64,000 nt of DNA, taken from NCBI RefSeq assembly GCF_019417665.1, contig NZ_DXUU01000006.1, forward strand, positions 22,491 to 86,490, written 5' to 3'. Below the pieces are notes generated by a model, which worked only from the letters and a program-made list of their open reading frames with translations, was not told where the DNA came from and did not search any database. The DNA is from Ruminococcus sp. GTDB taxonomy: Bacteria > Bacillota > Clostridia > Oscillospirales > Ruminococcaceae. Each line of letters starts with the position of its first letter. The first letter of the stretch is position 1. Both the position numbers and the translations under genes were made by a program. Below, one piece after another: positions 42,018 through 49,714 of this stretch.

Positions 42018-42809
42018 ATGAAATGTATGAAACAGAAAATGGCAATTTTGGCGGCAGGTGCAATGCTTGCTGCATCCCTGACCGGTTGCGGTACGCCGGC
42101 AAATACGGTGTTCAGTGCGGATGACCTGGAGGGAAAGACAATTGGCGCACAGCTGGGTACGACAGGTTATATTTATGCAGAAAGTGAAGTGAAGGATGCT
42201 ACTGTTGAGCCGTATAACAAGGGCGCAGATGCGGTACAGGCACTGAAGCAGGGCAAAATCGATGCAGTGATCATCGACAGCGAACCAGCAAAGGTTTTTG
42301 TAGAGAAGAACGATTCCCTGCGAATCCTGGACGATCCCTTTGTAGAAGAGGAATATGCCATTGCTTATAAGAAGGGCAATGATGAGCTGGGACAGAAGCT
42401 GGACGACGCACTGACACAACTGAAATCTGATGGAACACTGGATGAGATCGTCAGCCATTGGATCGGCGACAATGCAGATCAGGTTTCTTACACGCCGGAT
42501 GAGAGCGTGACACGGGATCAGGGCACGCTGGTCATGGCAACCAATGCAGAATTTCCGCCTTATGAGAGCATGGACGGTGATACCGTTGTGGGCATTGACG
42601 TGGACATGATGCAAGCAGTCTGTGATGTACTAGGCATGGAACTGGAAGTGGAAAATATGGAATTTGATTCCATTATCGCTGCGGTAGACTCTGGAAAGGC
42701 AGACGTTGGTGTAGCTGGTCTGTCCGTTATCCCTGACCGTGAGGAAAATGTCTCCTTCACTCAGGGTTATGCGACCTCTACTCAGGTGATCATTGTACGG
42801 AAAGATTAA
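42018..42809 (+). CDS. Amino acid-binding lipoprotein with circularly permuted SBP_bac_3 domain
   Basis: The 263-residue product has a lipobox SLTGC (Cys24). Directly after it comes what is normally the second half of such proteins: SADDLEGKTIGAQLGTTGYI, KQGKIDAVIIDSEPAKVFVE, EEEYAIAYKKGNDELGQKLD, and the terminal helix DGTLDEIVSHWIG (to about residue 145). Only then comes the normal first half: LVMATNAEFPPYESMDGD (from 169), VVGIDVDMMQAVCD, VAGLSVIPDREENVSF and the end STQVIIVRKD. The chain stops exactly at the hinge where lobe 2 would normally start. AAAGGAAG supports the ATG at 42018. It is followed by a permease and ATPase, so it is probably functional. Confidence 0.88.
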   Translation: MKCMKQKMAILAAGAMLAASLTGCGTPANTVFSADDLEGKTIGAQLGTTGYIYAESEVKDATVEPYNKGADAVQALKQGKIDAVIIDSEPAKVFVEKNDSLRILDDPFVEEEYAIAYKKGNDELGQKLDDALTQLKSDGTLDEIVSHWIGDNADQVSYTPDESVTRDQGTLVMATNAEFPPYESMDGDTVVGIDVDMMQAVCDVLGMELEVENMEFDSIIAAVDSGKADVGVAGLSVIPDREENVSFTQGYATSTQVIIVRKD

Positions 42810-42828
42810 TGGACTACCGCACAAGTCT

Positions 42829-42854
42829 GGCAGCTTTTTATTTTTATTGCTGCC
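42829..42854 (+). other. Stem-loop between binding protein and permease genes
   Basis: GGCAGC and GCTGCC enclose a 14-base A/T loop and no strong T run follows. Such hairpins often protect the 5' cistron mRNA so that the binding protein is made in excess over the membrane parts. Confidence 0.45.
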
Positions 42855-42889
42855 TGAAAATAATCGCCTAAGAAACGGAGGAATGCTGC

Positions 42890-43591
42890 ATGAATTTCTG
42901 GCAGGAGTTCACGCATAAATTACAGACTACTTTTGTCGAAAAAGATCGCTGGATGTATCTGCTGGACGGGCTAAAAACGACACTGATCATTACGTTTTTT
43001 GCCGTGATCCTGGGCATGGTGCTGGGATTTCTGATCGCCATTGTCCGCTCCACCCATGATAAGACAGGAAAACTGGGATTTCTCAATGTCCTGGCGAGGA
43101 TCTATCTGACTGTCATCCGCGGCACACCAGTAGTCGTTCAGCTTCTGATTATTTACTTTGTTATTTTTGCCTCTGTCAATGTGGGAAAAACTTTCGTGGC
43201 AGTACTTGCCTTTGGGCTGAATTCAGCTGCGTATGTAGCCGAAATCGTTCGCTCCGGGATTATGTCCATTGACAGCGGACAGTTTGAAGCCGGAGCAAGT
43301 CTGGGGCTGAATTATCCTAAAACCCTGGGATTTATTATTTTGCCCCAGGCATTCAAAAATGTGCTGCCGGCACTGGCAAACGAGTGTATCGTACTGTTGA
43401 AAGAAACTTCTGTTGCCGGATACATTGCCATAACCGATTTGACCAAGGGCGGCGATATCATCCGTAGTCAGACTTATGAGGCATTTCTGCCGCTGATCGC
43501 AGTGGCACTCATTTATCTGATTATGGTTATGATCCTGAGTACTCTGGTGTCGAAGCTAGAAAGGAGGCTGGCGAAGAGTGATCGAAGTTAA
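42890..43591 (+). CDS. Polar amino acid ABC transporter, permease
   Basis: The 233-residue product has about five membrane segments, LDGLKTTLIITFFAVILG at the start, TVIRGTPVVVQLLIIYFV, and the coupling loop AAYVAEIVRSGIMSIDSGQ followed by EAGASLGLNYPKTLGFI. It is a HisM/GlnP-type homodimeric channel. Its last 14 bp overlap the ATPase gene. GGAGG precedes the ATG. Confidence 0.93.
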   Translation: MNFWQEFTHKLQTTFVEKDRWMYLLDGLKTTLIITFFAVILGMVLGFLIAIVRSTHDKTGKLGFLNVLARIYLTVIRGTPVVVQLLIIYFVIFASVNVGKTFVAVLAFGLNSAAYVAEIVRSGIMSIDSGQFEAGASLGLNYPKTLGFIILPQAFKNVLPALANECIVLLKETSVAGYIAITDLTKGGDIIRSQTYEAFLPLIAVALIYLIMVMILSTLVSKLERRLAKSDRS

Positions 43592-44303
43592 AGACCTGAA
43601 AAAATCCTTTTCGGATCTGCAGATCCTGAAAGGCATTTCTACCACCATTGAGAAAGGTGAAAAAGTGGTCATTATCGGTCCGTCCGGTTCCGGAAAGAGT
43701 ACCTTTCTCCGCTGCTTGAACCTTCTGGAACGTCCGACTGAGGGACAGATTTTTTTTGAGGGACAGGATCTGACAGCAATGTCTGAGAAGCATTTGTATG
43801 CGGTGCGGGAAAAAATGGGCATGGTGTTTCAGCACTTCCACCTGTTTCCCCATTTGACCATTCAGAAGAATATCACCCTTGCACCGGTGAAGCAGAAGCT
43901 TATGACACAGGCTGAAGCGGATGAAAAAGCCGCTATGCTGCTGAAAAAGGTAGGACTTTCCGATAAGGCGGATCAGTATCCCAGCCAGCTTTCCGGCGGT
44001 CAAAAACAGCGAATTGCCATTGCACGGACGCTGGCGATGAATCCCGATGTGATCCTGTTTGATGAGCCGACTTCGGCGCTTGACCCGGAAATGGTAGGCG
44101 AGGTACTGGAACTCATGCGGGAACTTGCAGCAGAGGGCATGACCATGGTCGTTGTCACCCATGAAATGGGATTTGCCAGAGAAGTGGCATCCCGTGTGAT
44201 GTTTATGGATGGGGGACAGATCGTAGAGGAAAATGCACCCCAGGAATTTTTCTCCCACCCGAAAAATCCCCGTCTCCAGGAATTTTTGTCCAAGGTGCTT
44301 TAA
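43578..44303 (+). CDS. Polar amino acid ABC transporter, ATP-binding protein
   Basis: The 241-residue product has Walker A GPSGSGKST, signature LSGGQKQR, Walker B VILFDEPTSALD and switch His in VVVTHEMGF. It matches GlnQ closely, and lacks the insertion seen in the ATPase at 39391. The start is GTG at 43578 with AAAGGAGG upstream, inside the permease gene, so translation is coupled. The GNAT gene follows one base after its stop. Confidence 0.94.
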   Translation: MIEVKDLKKSFSDLQILKGISTTIEKGEKVVIIGPSGSGKSTFLRCLNLLERPTEGQIFFEGQDLTAMSEKHLYAVREKMGMVFQHFHLFPHLTIQKNITLAPVKQKLMTQAEADEKAAMLLKKVGLSDKADQYPSQLSGGQKQRIAIARTLAMNPDVILFDEPTSALDPEMVGEVLELMRELAAEGMTMVVVTHEMGFAREVASRVMFMDGGQIVEENAPQEFFSHPKNPRLQEFLSKVL

Positions 44304-44304
44304 G

Positions 44305-44736
44305 ATGGCGTATATGGTACGAATGTATCAGAAGCTGGAGGATGCCTGTGCAGCTATCCGTACTGCGGTTTTTGTGGAAGAACAGGGCTTTCGGCAGGAA
44401 TTCGATGAAATTGATTCTCGTGCATGGCACGTGCTGATTTATGACGGTGAAACTGCGGCAGCAACGGGTAGATTGTATACGGATGACGGCGAGTGCTATC
44501 ATATCGGACGAGTTGCAGTGCTTCCGGCATATCGTGGAAAACGGCTGGGAAAACTGGTGGTTTCTGCACTGGAAGCGCAGGCGGTTATGTGCGGCGGCAA
44601 AAAGATTTCTCTTTCGGCGCAGTGCCGTGCAGCTGGGTTTTATGAAAAATTGGGATATGCCCGGACGGAGAACATACATATGGACGAATTTTGTCCTCAT
44701 GTGACCATGGTGAAGCTGATTGGACAGGCTGAATGA
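44305..44736 (+). CDS. GNAT family N-acetyltransferase, ElaA-like
   Basis: The 143-residue product has RTAVFVEEQGFRQEFDEID, the ElaA-type N-terminus, and the acetyl-CoA loop GRVAVLPAYRGKRLGKLVV, then LSAQCRAAGFYEKLGY. The acceptor is unknown. The ATG at 44305 is chosen because a longer reading would run back through the ATPase gene. It is one base after the ATPase stop and may ride on the transporter transcript. Confidence 0.85.
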   Translation: MAYMVRMYQKLEDACAAIRTAVFVEEQGFRQEFDEIDSRAWHVLIYDGETAAATGRLYTDDGECYHIGRVAVLPAYRGKRLGKLVVSALEAQAVMCGGKKISLSAQCRAAGFYEKLGYARTENIHMDEFCPHVTMVKLIGQAE

Positions 44737-44777
44737 ACATCCGGTCTTTCACAGACAGATAAAGGAGGCATTATTTT

Positions 44778-47423
44778 ATGAAACAAAACCGTGTATTCTG
44801 TGCAGTGACGGCTGCGGTCGTTGCCGCCGGGCTTCTCGCATCAGTGCCGTTGTCGCTGCCGGTTTTTGCCGGACAACAGCTTGGACAGACGGATTTTGAA
44901 AACGGTGTAGGGTTGCCCTGGCATGTCTGTGAATCTGCACCGGGCGAAATGGAATTTGAGATCACGGACGGGGAATATCGCATCACCATTGTGAATCCCG
45001 GCGGTGCATCCAATGGCGGTGAAGATCGCTGGGACTGTCAGTTCCGGCATCGTGGGCTGACCTTGGAGTCCGGCTGCACCTATGAAGTATCCTATGATAT
45101 TACTGCCAGCAATAATTGTACCTATTATATCAAGATCGGCGATATGGCAGAGCCGTATACGGAGGACTGGCACGGCAATCCTGATGACAGTCAGTATGAC
45201 GCCTATTGGAATGTGCAGAATCTGACAGCAAACCAGACGGTTACGGTAAAAGGGACATTTACGGCAAAGCGCACTGCCGAAGTGGAATGGGCATTCCATA
45301 TTGGCGGCGACACAGTGCCGGCAGGAACTGTGTTTACCTTTGACAACATGTCACTGATCTGTACGGACAGCGATGCGCATGATTATATTCCTGCAAATAC
45401 CTGGGATCGTGCAGAGATCGTCACCAATCAGGTGGGATATTTTCCGGACTGCGCCAAGCGTGCAACACTCATCTCCGATGAGAAAAAGGCAGTGGAATTC
45501 TCTCTGCTGGATGATTCCGGCAAGGAAGTATATTCCGGCAAATCCGAGCCCATGGGAGAGGATGCAGATTCCGGAGATTCTGTCCATATCTTGGACTTTT
45601 CTGAGGTGACAGACGAGGGGACATATACGCTGAAAGCCGGAGATGCCGTGAGCCGGGAATTCACCATCGGCAGCACGGAGACTTATTCCGGAATGCTCTA
45701 TGATGCTCTGAATTATTTCTACCAGAACCGTAGCGGCATTGAGGTGGAGAGTCAGTATATCACTTCCGGCGATGCGGATGGGCTGGCACATGCAGCAGGT
45801 CATAGCAGTGATGTGGCGAGAATTACCACAGACTGGGACGATCTGCAGAGCAGCGGCGGTACACAGGATGTATCCGGTGGTTGGTATGACGCAGGAGATC
45901 ACGGAAAATATGTAGTAAACGGCGGCATTGCTCTTTGGATGATGCAGAACCAGTATGAACGTGCCGCAGCAAAGGGAACAGAGGATGCCTATGCAGACGG
46001 CACCATGCAGTTGCCGGAGCAGGGCAATGATATTCCTGACCTGTTAGACGAAGCACGCTGGGAAATGGAATGGATGCTGAAAATGATCGTCCAGGATGGC
46101 GAGTATGAGGATATGGTCTATCACAAGGTACATGATATCAAGTGGACGGCGCTGGGAATGGCGCCGGCTGATGATACGGAAGAACGGATCATCAAGCCGC
46201 CTACGACATGTGCCACTTTGAATTTGGTTGCATGTGCTGCACAGGCGGCACGGCTCTGGGAATCCTACGACAAGGAATTCGCAGAGGAATGTCTGGATGT
46301 CGCAGAGGATGCTTATGAAGCGGCAAGGAAGCATCCGGATCTCTATGCGCCAATGGATCAATCCATTGGCGGCGGCCCTTATGGAGATGACGATGCAACA
46401 GATGAGTTTTATTGGGCAGCGTGTGAACTGTATTTGACTACCGGCGAAAAAGAATACCTGAACGATCTGAAAGAATCAGAGCATTATCTTTCTGTCCCCA
46501 CAACCCTTTCCGGTGGTGAGGATGCAGACACTGCCGGAAGCTTTGACTGGGGCAATACTGCTGCCCTGGGAACATTGTCGCTGGCACTGAGCGGCGATTC
46601 GCAGGACAAGAAAATTGCGGAAAAGGCTGGAGATGCTGTGGCAGATGCGGCAAATGTGCATCTGGAACGGGAAGAAAAGCAGGGTTATGGACAGCCTTAC
46701 GCCCAGAGTAAGCTGGGTTATTCTGACGATGATACGGGTTATGTCTGGGGCTCTAATTCTTTTGTGGCAGACAATGCTGTTGTCATTGCCTGCGCCTATG
46801 ATCTGACCGGGGAACAGAAATATCTGGATGGTGTTGTCAGCGCTATGAACTATCTTCTTGGATGCAATCCCATGGACGTCTCCTACGTTACAGGCTACGG
46901 CACTCATGCAGTGATGTATCCCCATCATCGTTATTGGGCACACCAGATCGCAGAGGAATATCCCATGGCACCAGCCGGTGTGCTGGTAGGCGGTCCTAAT
47001 TCTGGGATGCAGGATCCATGGGTACAGGGCAGCGGCTGGCAAAAAGGTGAAATTGCGCCAGCAAAATGCTATCAGGATCATATTGAAGCATGGTCTGTCA
47101 ATGAGTGCACCATCAACTGGAATGCTCCCTTGGCATGGTTAACGTCATTTGTCTGCGATAGTAATGGCGGCATTGTTGTTGGCGCAAAGTCCCAGGCAAT
47201 GAAGCAGCTTGAGGCAACTGGCGATCCGGAGAGAAGCAATGCAGACGATTCCATCAATTCTGACAACCAGAAAAATGATAATGATACGGTCTCCAGAACA
47301 GACAGCCATGGAGAAAACGATAGTTTTCCAGTGACTTTGGTCATTGTGTTGGGTGCGATTCTGCTGGGACTGATTATTGTAGAAATCTTTGTCTATCAAA
47401 TGATAAAGATGAAGAAAAAATAA
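44778..47423 (+). CDS. GH9 endoglucanase with N-terminal CBM and C-terminal membrane anchor
   Basis: The 881-residue product has a signal peptide (1 to about 31), a CBM4/9-like module (about 35-195; FENGVGLPWHVCES, GEYRITIVNPGG, FTFDNMSLIC) and an Ig-like CelD_N domain (about 212-300). The GH9 domain (about 305-805) has Asp371/Asp374 in GGWYDAGDHGKY, a YPHHRYW motif and acid Glu776 in SVNECTINWN. An acidic Asn/Asp/Ser-rich linker leads to a membrane segment (VTLVIVLGAILLGLIIVEIF) with a KMKKK end. It has no dockerin and should sit on the cell surface. AAAGGAGG precedes the ATG. Confidence 0.93.
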   Translation: MKQNRVFCAVTAAVVAAGLLASVPLSLPVFAGQQLGQTDFENGVGLPWHVCESAPGEMEFEITDGEYRITIVNPGGASNGGEDRWDCQFRHRGLTLESGCTYEVSYDITASNNCTYYIKIGDMAEPYTEDWHGNPDDSQYDAYWNVQNLTANQTVTVKGTFTAKRTAEVEWAFHIGGDTVPAGTVFTFDNMSLICTDSDAHDYIPANTWDRAEIVTNQVGYFPDCAKRATLISDEKKAVEFSLLDDSGKEVYSGKSEPMGEDADSGDSVHILDFSEVTDEGTYTLKAGDAVSREFTIGSTETYSGMLYDALNYFYQNRSGIEVESQYITSGDADGLAHAAGHSSDVARITTDWDDLQSSGGTQDVSGGWYDAGDHGKYVVNGGIALWMMQNQYERAAAKGTEDAYADGTMQLPEQGNDIPDLLDEARWEMEWMLKMIVQDGEYEDMVYHKVHDIKWTALGMAPADDTEERIIKPPTTCATLNLVACAAQAARLWESYDKEFAEECLDVAEDAYEAARKHPDLYAPMDQSIGGGPYGDDDATDEFYWAACELYLTTGEKEYLNDLKESEHYLSVPTTLSGGEDADTAGSFDWGNTAALGTLSLALSGDSQDKKIAEKAGDAVADAANVHLEREEKQGYGQPYAQSKLGYSDDDTGYVWGSNSFVADNAVVIACAYDLTGEQKYLDGVVSAMNYLLGCNPMDVSYVTGYGTHAVMYPHHRYWAHQIAEEYPMAPAGVLVGGPNSGMQDPWVQGSGWQKGEIAPAKCYQDHIEAWSVNECTINWNAPLAWLTSFVCDSNGGIVVGAKSQAMKQLEATGDPERSNADDSINSDNQKNDNDTVSRTDSHGENDSFPVTLVIVLGAILLGLIIVEIFVYQMIKMKKK

Positions 47424-47433
47424 GGCTTATATT

Positions 47434-47477
47434 ACAAATCGGCGCATCAGATGGGGATTTCTGATGTGTCGATTTGT
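47434..47477 (+). terminator. Hairpin after membrane-anchored GH9 gene
   Basis: ACAAATCGGCGCATCAG pairs with CTGATGTGTCGATTTGT (one or two mismatches). The following bases are only moderately T-rich, so termination is likely but not certain. Confidence 0.6.
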
Positions 47478-47495
47478 ATCTATTCCGGGCGAAAC

Positions 47496-47524
47496 TTGAC
47501 AGAATACGCAAAATTATATATAAT
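47496..47524 (+). promoter_or_regulatory. Promoter for patatin-like gene
   Basis: TTGACA (47496-47501) and TATAAT (47519-47524) with a 17 bp spacer. Confidence 0.8.
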
Positions 47525-47569
47525 AGTATCGTATCATTCGCTATTCATCAGGAAGAAAGGGAGGCTGGA

Positions 47570-48442
47570 ATGAAAACGGGAATAGCCTTGGAGGGCGGAG
47601 CGGAACGCAGTGCGTTTACAGCCGGGGTGTTGGATTCCCTTATGGAACGTTCCTTTTATGCATCGGCTGTCTCTGGCACTTCTGCTGGTGCGGGGTGTGT
47701 GTTGAATTATCGTTCCAGGCAGCAGGGCATCGCTTTGGATATGATGATCATGGAAAGGAAGAAACGTTATTTCGGAATCCGGCATATGGCGCATACGGGG
47801 CGTTTTCTAAATTTGGATTGCATGGTATATGAATATGCCAGACGGGTGGATTGGAATGCCTGTTGCAAATCGTTTATGCACACAGATTTTGTTGCCACCT
47901 GCTGCGAGGATGGTGAACCGGCATACCTGACCGATTCCGGCAGCAAACGGCGTATGTTTACTGCTATAAAGGCGTCTTGTGCACTGCCAATCATTTGTGA
48001 GCCTGTAGAATTGGATGGGATGCACTATGTGGACGGCAGCATTGCTGATCCTATCCCGTTTCTGCACTTACTGGAATCGGGCTGCGACAAGGTATTGGTT
48101 GTGCTCACTGGGGGAGAGGGCGCTCATCCGACAGATTATACCCGATTGCGGCTTTTGCTTCGGCAGCTGTATTATCAGAAATATCCTGACCTATACCATG
48201 CCATTATGCACCGGATCATGCGCTATGAACAGCAATTACGGCAGATGGAACAGGCACAGAAGGAGAACCGTGTTTTTGTCCTGCGTCCGCAGATCCCGGC
48301 AATTCCGCTGTTTACTCAAAATGAAGAGAAGATCAGAGCCTATTATCAGCATGGCTGCGATTTGGTAAAAGAATCCTGGAATGCTATTTGTACATGGTTG
48401 CAAACTGCTCCAAAATGTAGTGAAAATTCTCTGACGCAGTGA
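47570..48442 (+). CDS. Patatin-like phospholipase
   Basis: The 290-residue product has the glycine-rich oxyanion region LEGGAERSAF (a variant of GGGxRG), the nucleophile Ser in SGTSAG and the Asp in YVDGSIADPIP, the Ser-Asp dyad of patatins. It resembles the RssA/YjjU bacterial group and should hydrolyse lipids in the cytoplasm or at the membrane. The ATG at 47570 has GGGAGG seven bases upstream; a longer reading would begin before the promoter. The stop codon lies within the terminator hairpin. Confidence 0.88.
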   Translation: MKTGIALEGGAERSAFTAGVLDSLMERSFYASAVSGTSAGAGCVLNYRSRQQGIALDMMIMERKKRYFGIRHMAHTGRFLNLDCMVYEYARRVDWNACCKSFMHTDFVATCCEDGEPAYLTDSGSKRRMFTAIKASCALPIICEPVELDGMHYVDGSIADPIPFLHLLESGCDKVLVVLTGGEGAHPTDYTRLRLLLRQLYYQKYPDLYHAIMHRIMRYEQQLRQMEQAQKENRVFVLRPQIPAIPLFTQNEEKIRAYYQHGCDLVKESWNAICTWLQTAPKCSENSLTQ

Positions 48443-48468
48443 ACAGATATGCTGCATCAGAGAATTTT
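48423..48468. terminator. Bidirectional terminator between convergent patatin and deacetylase genes
   Basis: AAAATTCTCTGACGCAG pairs with CTGCATCAGAGAATTTT with one mismatch. A/T runs on both sides allow termination from either direction. Confidence 0.75.
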
Positions 48469-48471
48469 GTA

Positions 48472-49161
48472 TTATTCAGAAAGTAGAACTTTCCGGTTTG
48501 TGCCGTAAAAAATGTCGTCTTTTCCGGCAATCATTTCACAGAATTGTTTCAGACGATCCCAGTTGTGGTTTCCTTCAAATTCATAGCTGTGTCCCCAGAT
48601 ATAGAAGATCTGCGGTGTCTCCGGTTTCAGCTGTAGAAATTGTTCTGCCAGCACAAATAACTGGGGATCATCGTGATGACAAGTGGGCTGGAATTGCAGG
48701 AGATCGGTTTGTTCTGCAAATTGGTGAGAACTGATAGTATTTCGAGCGTATTGCAGCTTTGCCCGGGAAATTTCTTCTATAGTAGTTTCATTGTATGCAC
48801 CGTAGGCATATGCCATTCCCACAGGGCGGGTGCCATAGATTTCGGTGATCGCAGCGATATCTGCTCCTAACTCCTGCCGTATCCCGTCTCGGGTCAGTTC
48901 CGTTAGATTCAAGTGACGGCTGCCATGTACGGCGATTTCATGTCCCTGGTATACTTGGGGACATTCCGCCAGATTCAAACGGTGCACCCAGAGTGTATCG
49001 TGATATTTCCAGGTGCCATGGTCGTGATCCAGTCCTGTGTTGACATTAAAGGTGGCTTTCATGCCATAGCTGTTCAAAATTTTTAGCAGTTGTAAATCCT
49101 GTTCGTTGCCATCGTCGTAACTGAAAGTGATTGCTTTTCGGTAGTGCTTTTTCCAGTTCAT
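48472..49161 (-). CDS. Polysaccharide deacetylase family protein (NodB/CE4-like)
   Basis: The 229-residue product has AITFSYDDG (metal and base Asp pair), EIAVHGSRHLNLT (His-x3-His metal ligands) and RPVGMAYAYGAYNE. These are CE4 motifs 1-3. It has no signal peptide, so it probably acts on an intracellular carbohydrate or on a non-peptidoglycan substrate, unlike typical secreted CE4 enzymes. AGGATGAAAC precedes the ATG. It is transcribed alone. Confidence 0.82.
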   Translation of the reverse strand: MNWKKHYRKAITFSYDDGNEQDLQLLKILNSYGMKATFNVNTGLDHDHGTWKYHDTLWVHRLNLAECPQVYQGHEIAVHGSRHLNLTELTRDGIRQELGADIAAITEIYGTRPVGMAYAYGAYNETTIEEISRAKLQYARNTISSHQFAEQTDLLQFQPTCHHDDPQLFVLAEQFLQLKPETPQIFYIWGHSYEFEGNHNWDRLKQFCEMIAGKDDIFYGTNRKVLLSE

Positions 49162-49184
49162 GTTTCATCCTCCATTTTGATTTT

Positions 49185-49213
49185 ATTATATCATCTAAGA
49201 ACGTTTCTGTCAA
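49185..49213 (-). promoter_or_regulatory. Promoter for polysaccharide deacetylase
   Basis: On the minus strand TTGACA (49213-49208), 17 bp spacer, TATAAT (49190-49185). Confidence 0.75.
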
Positions 49214-49236
49214 TTCGACAAAGCAAAAATTTTTTC

Positions 49237-49280
49237 AAAAACAGCCGTAACCAGATGTATTTCCGGTTACGGCTGTTTTT
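49237..49280. terminator. Bidirectional terminator after the orphan transcript
   Basis: AAAACAGCCGTAACC pairs with GGTTACGGCTGTTTT; both strands carry T runs. In the minus direction it ends the unit starting at 49513. Confidence 0.85.
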
Positions 49281-49513
49281 CAAGTCAGACAGTAGCAGAT
49301 GTAAATATCGTTTTGTGGGGAATCGTCTTGTGCAGAAAATGCAGGGACAGGTCCGGGTGCGTTTTAGGCTCTGATCCATAAGAAATCATTCGCTGTTCCG
49401 GCAATTCGTGGTGCGGTGTCGGCTTCTGCCGCAGGGCGACACAGGTCAGTGCAGCGGCGGCAAGTCTTAGTTGGTGTTGCTTTTGCAGATGGCAGGACTC
49501 CTTTCTGTTTCAC
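49281..49513 (-). ncRNA. Orphan transcription unit: candidate small RNA or leaderless small-peptide mRNA
   Basis: A strong promoter (49520-49548) and terminator (49237-49280) bracket about 235 bases with no recognised gene. On the minus strand a GTG-initiated frame of 49 codons (first codon about 49507-49505) contains TCRRCTDLC and ends DFLWIRA; a second frame of about 67 codons begins at a CTG after AAAGGAG and has a hydrophobic RLAAAALTCVAL segment. Neither has a standard start with proper spacing. It may be a regulatory RNA; no known RNA family was recognised. Confidence 0.4.
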
Positions 49514-49519
49514 CAGTTC

Positions 49520-49548
49520 ATTATAGCATATTATGTTTGACTTGGCAA
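49520..49548 (-). promoter_or_regulatory. Promoter of the orphan transcription unit
   Basis: On the minus strand TTGCCA (49548-49543), 17 bp spacer, TATAAT (49525-49520). Confidence 0.65.
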
Positions 49549-49601
49549 TATGTTCGACAAAGCTTGTTCAAAAAATATTTTTTTCGGCAAAATCCAGCGC
49601 A

Positions 49602-49644
49602 AAAAGAAAACCGTCCTCAGGGTGCATCCCAAAGACGGTTTTCG
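49602..49644 (-). terminator. Terminator of the fucose operon
   Basis: On the minus strand GAAAACCGTC and GACGGTTTTC enclose an 18-base loop and are followed by TTTTTG. It lies about 70 bases after fucI. Confidence 0.8.
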
Positions 49645-49714
49645 ATACGCAACTGAATATTATGGAATCTGCGTCGATCCGCAGGGATCAGACACAGCAT
49701 CCAGCAAAAGAAAA

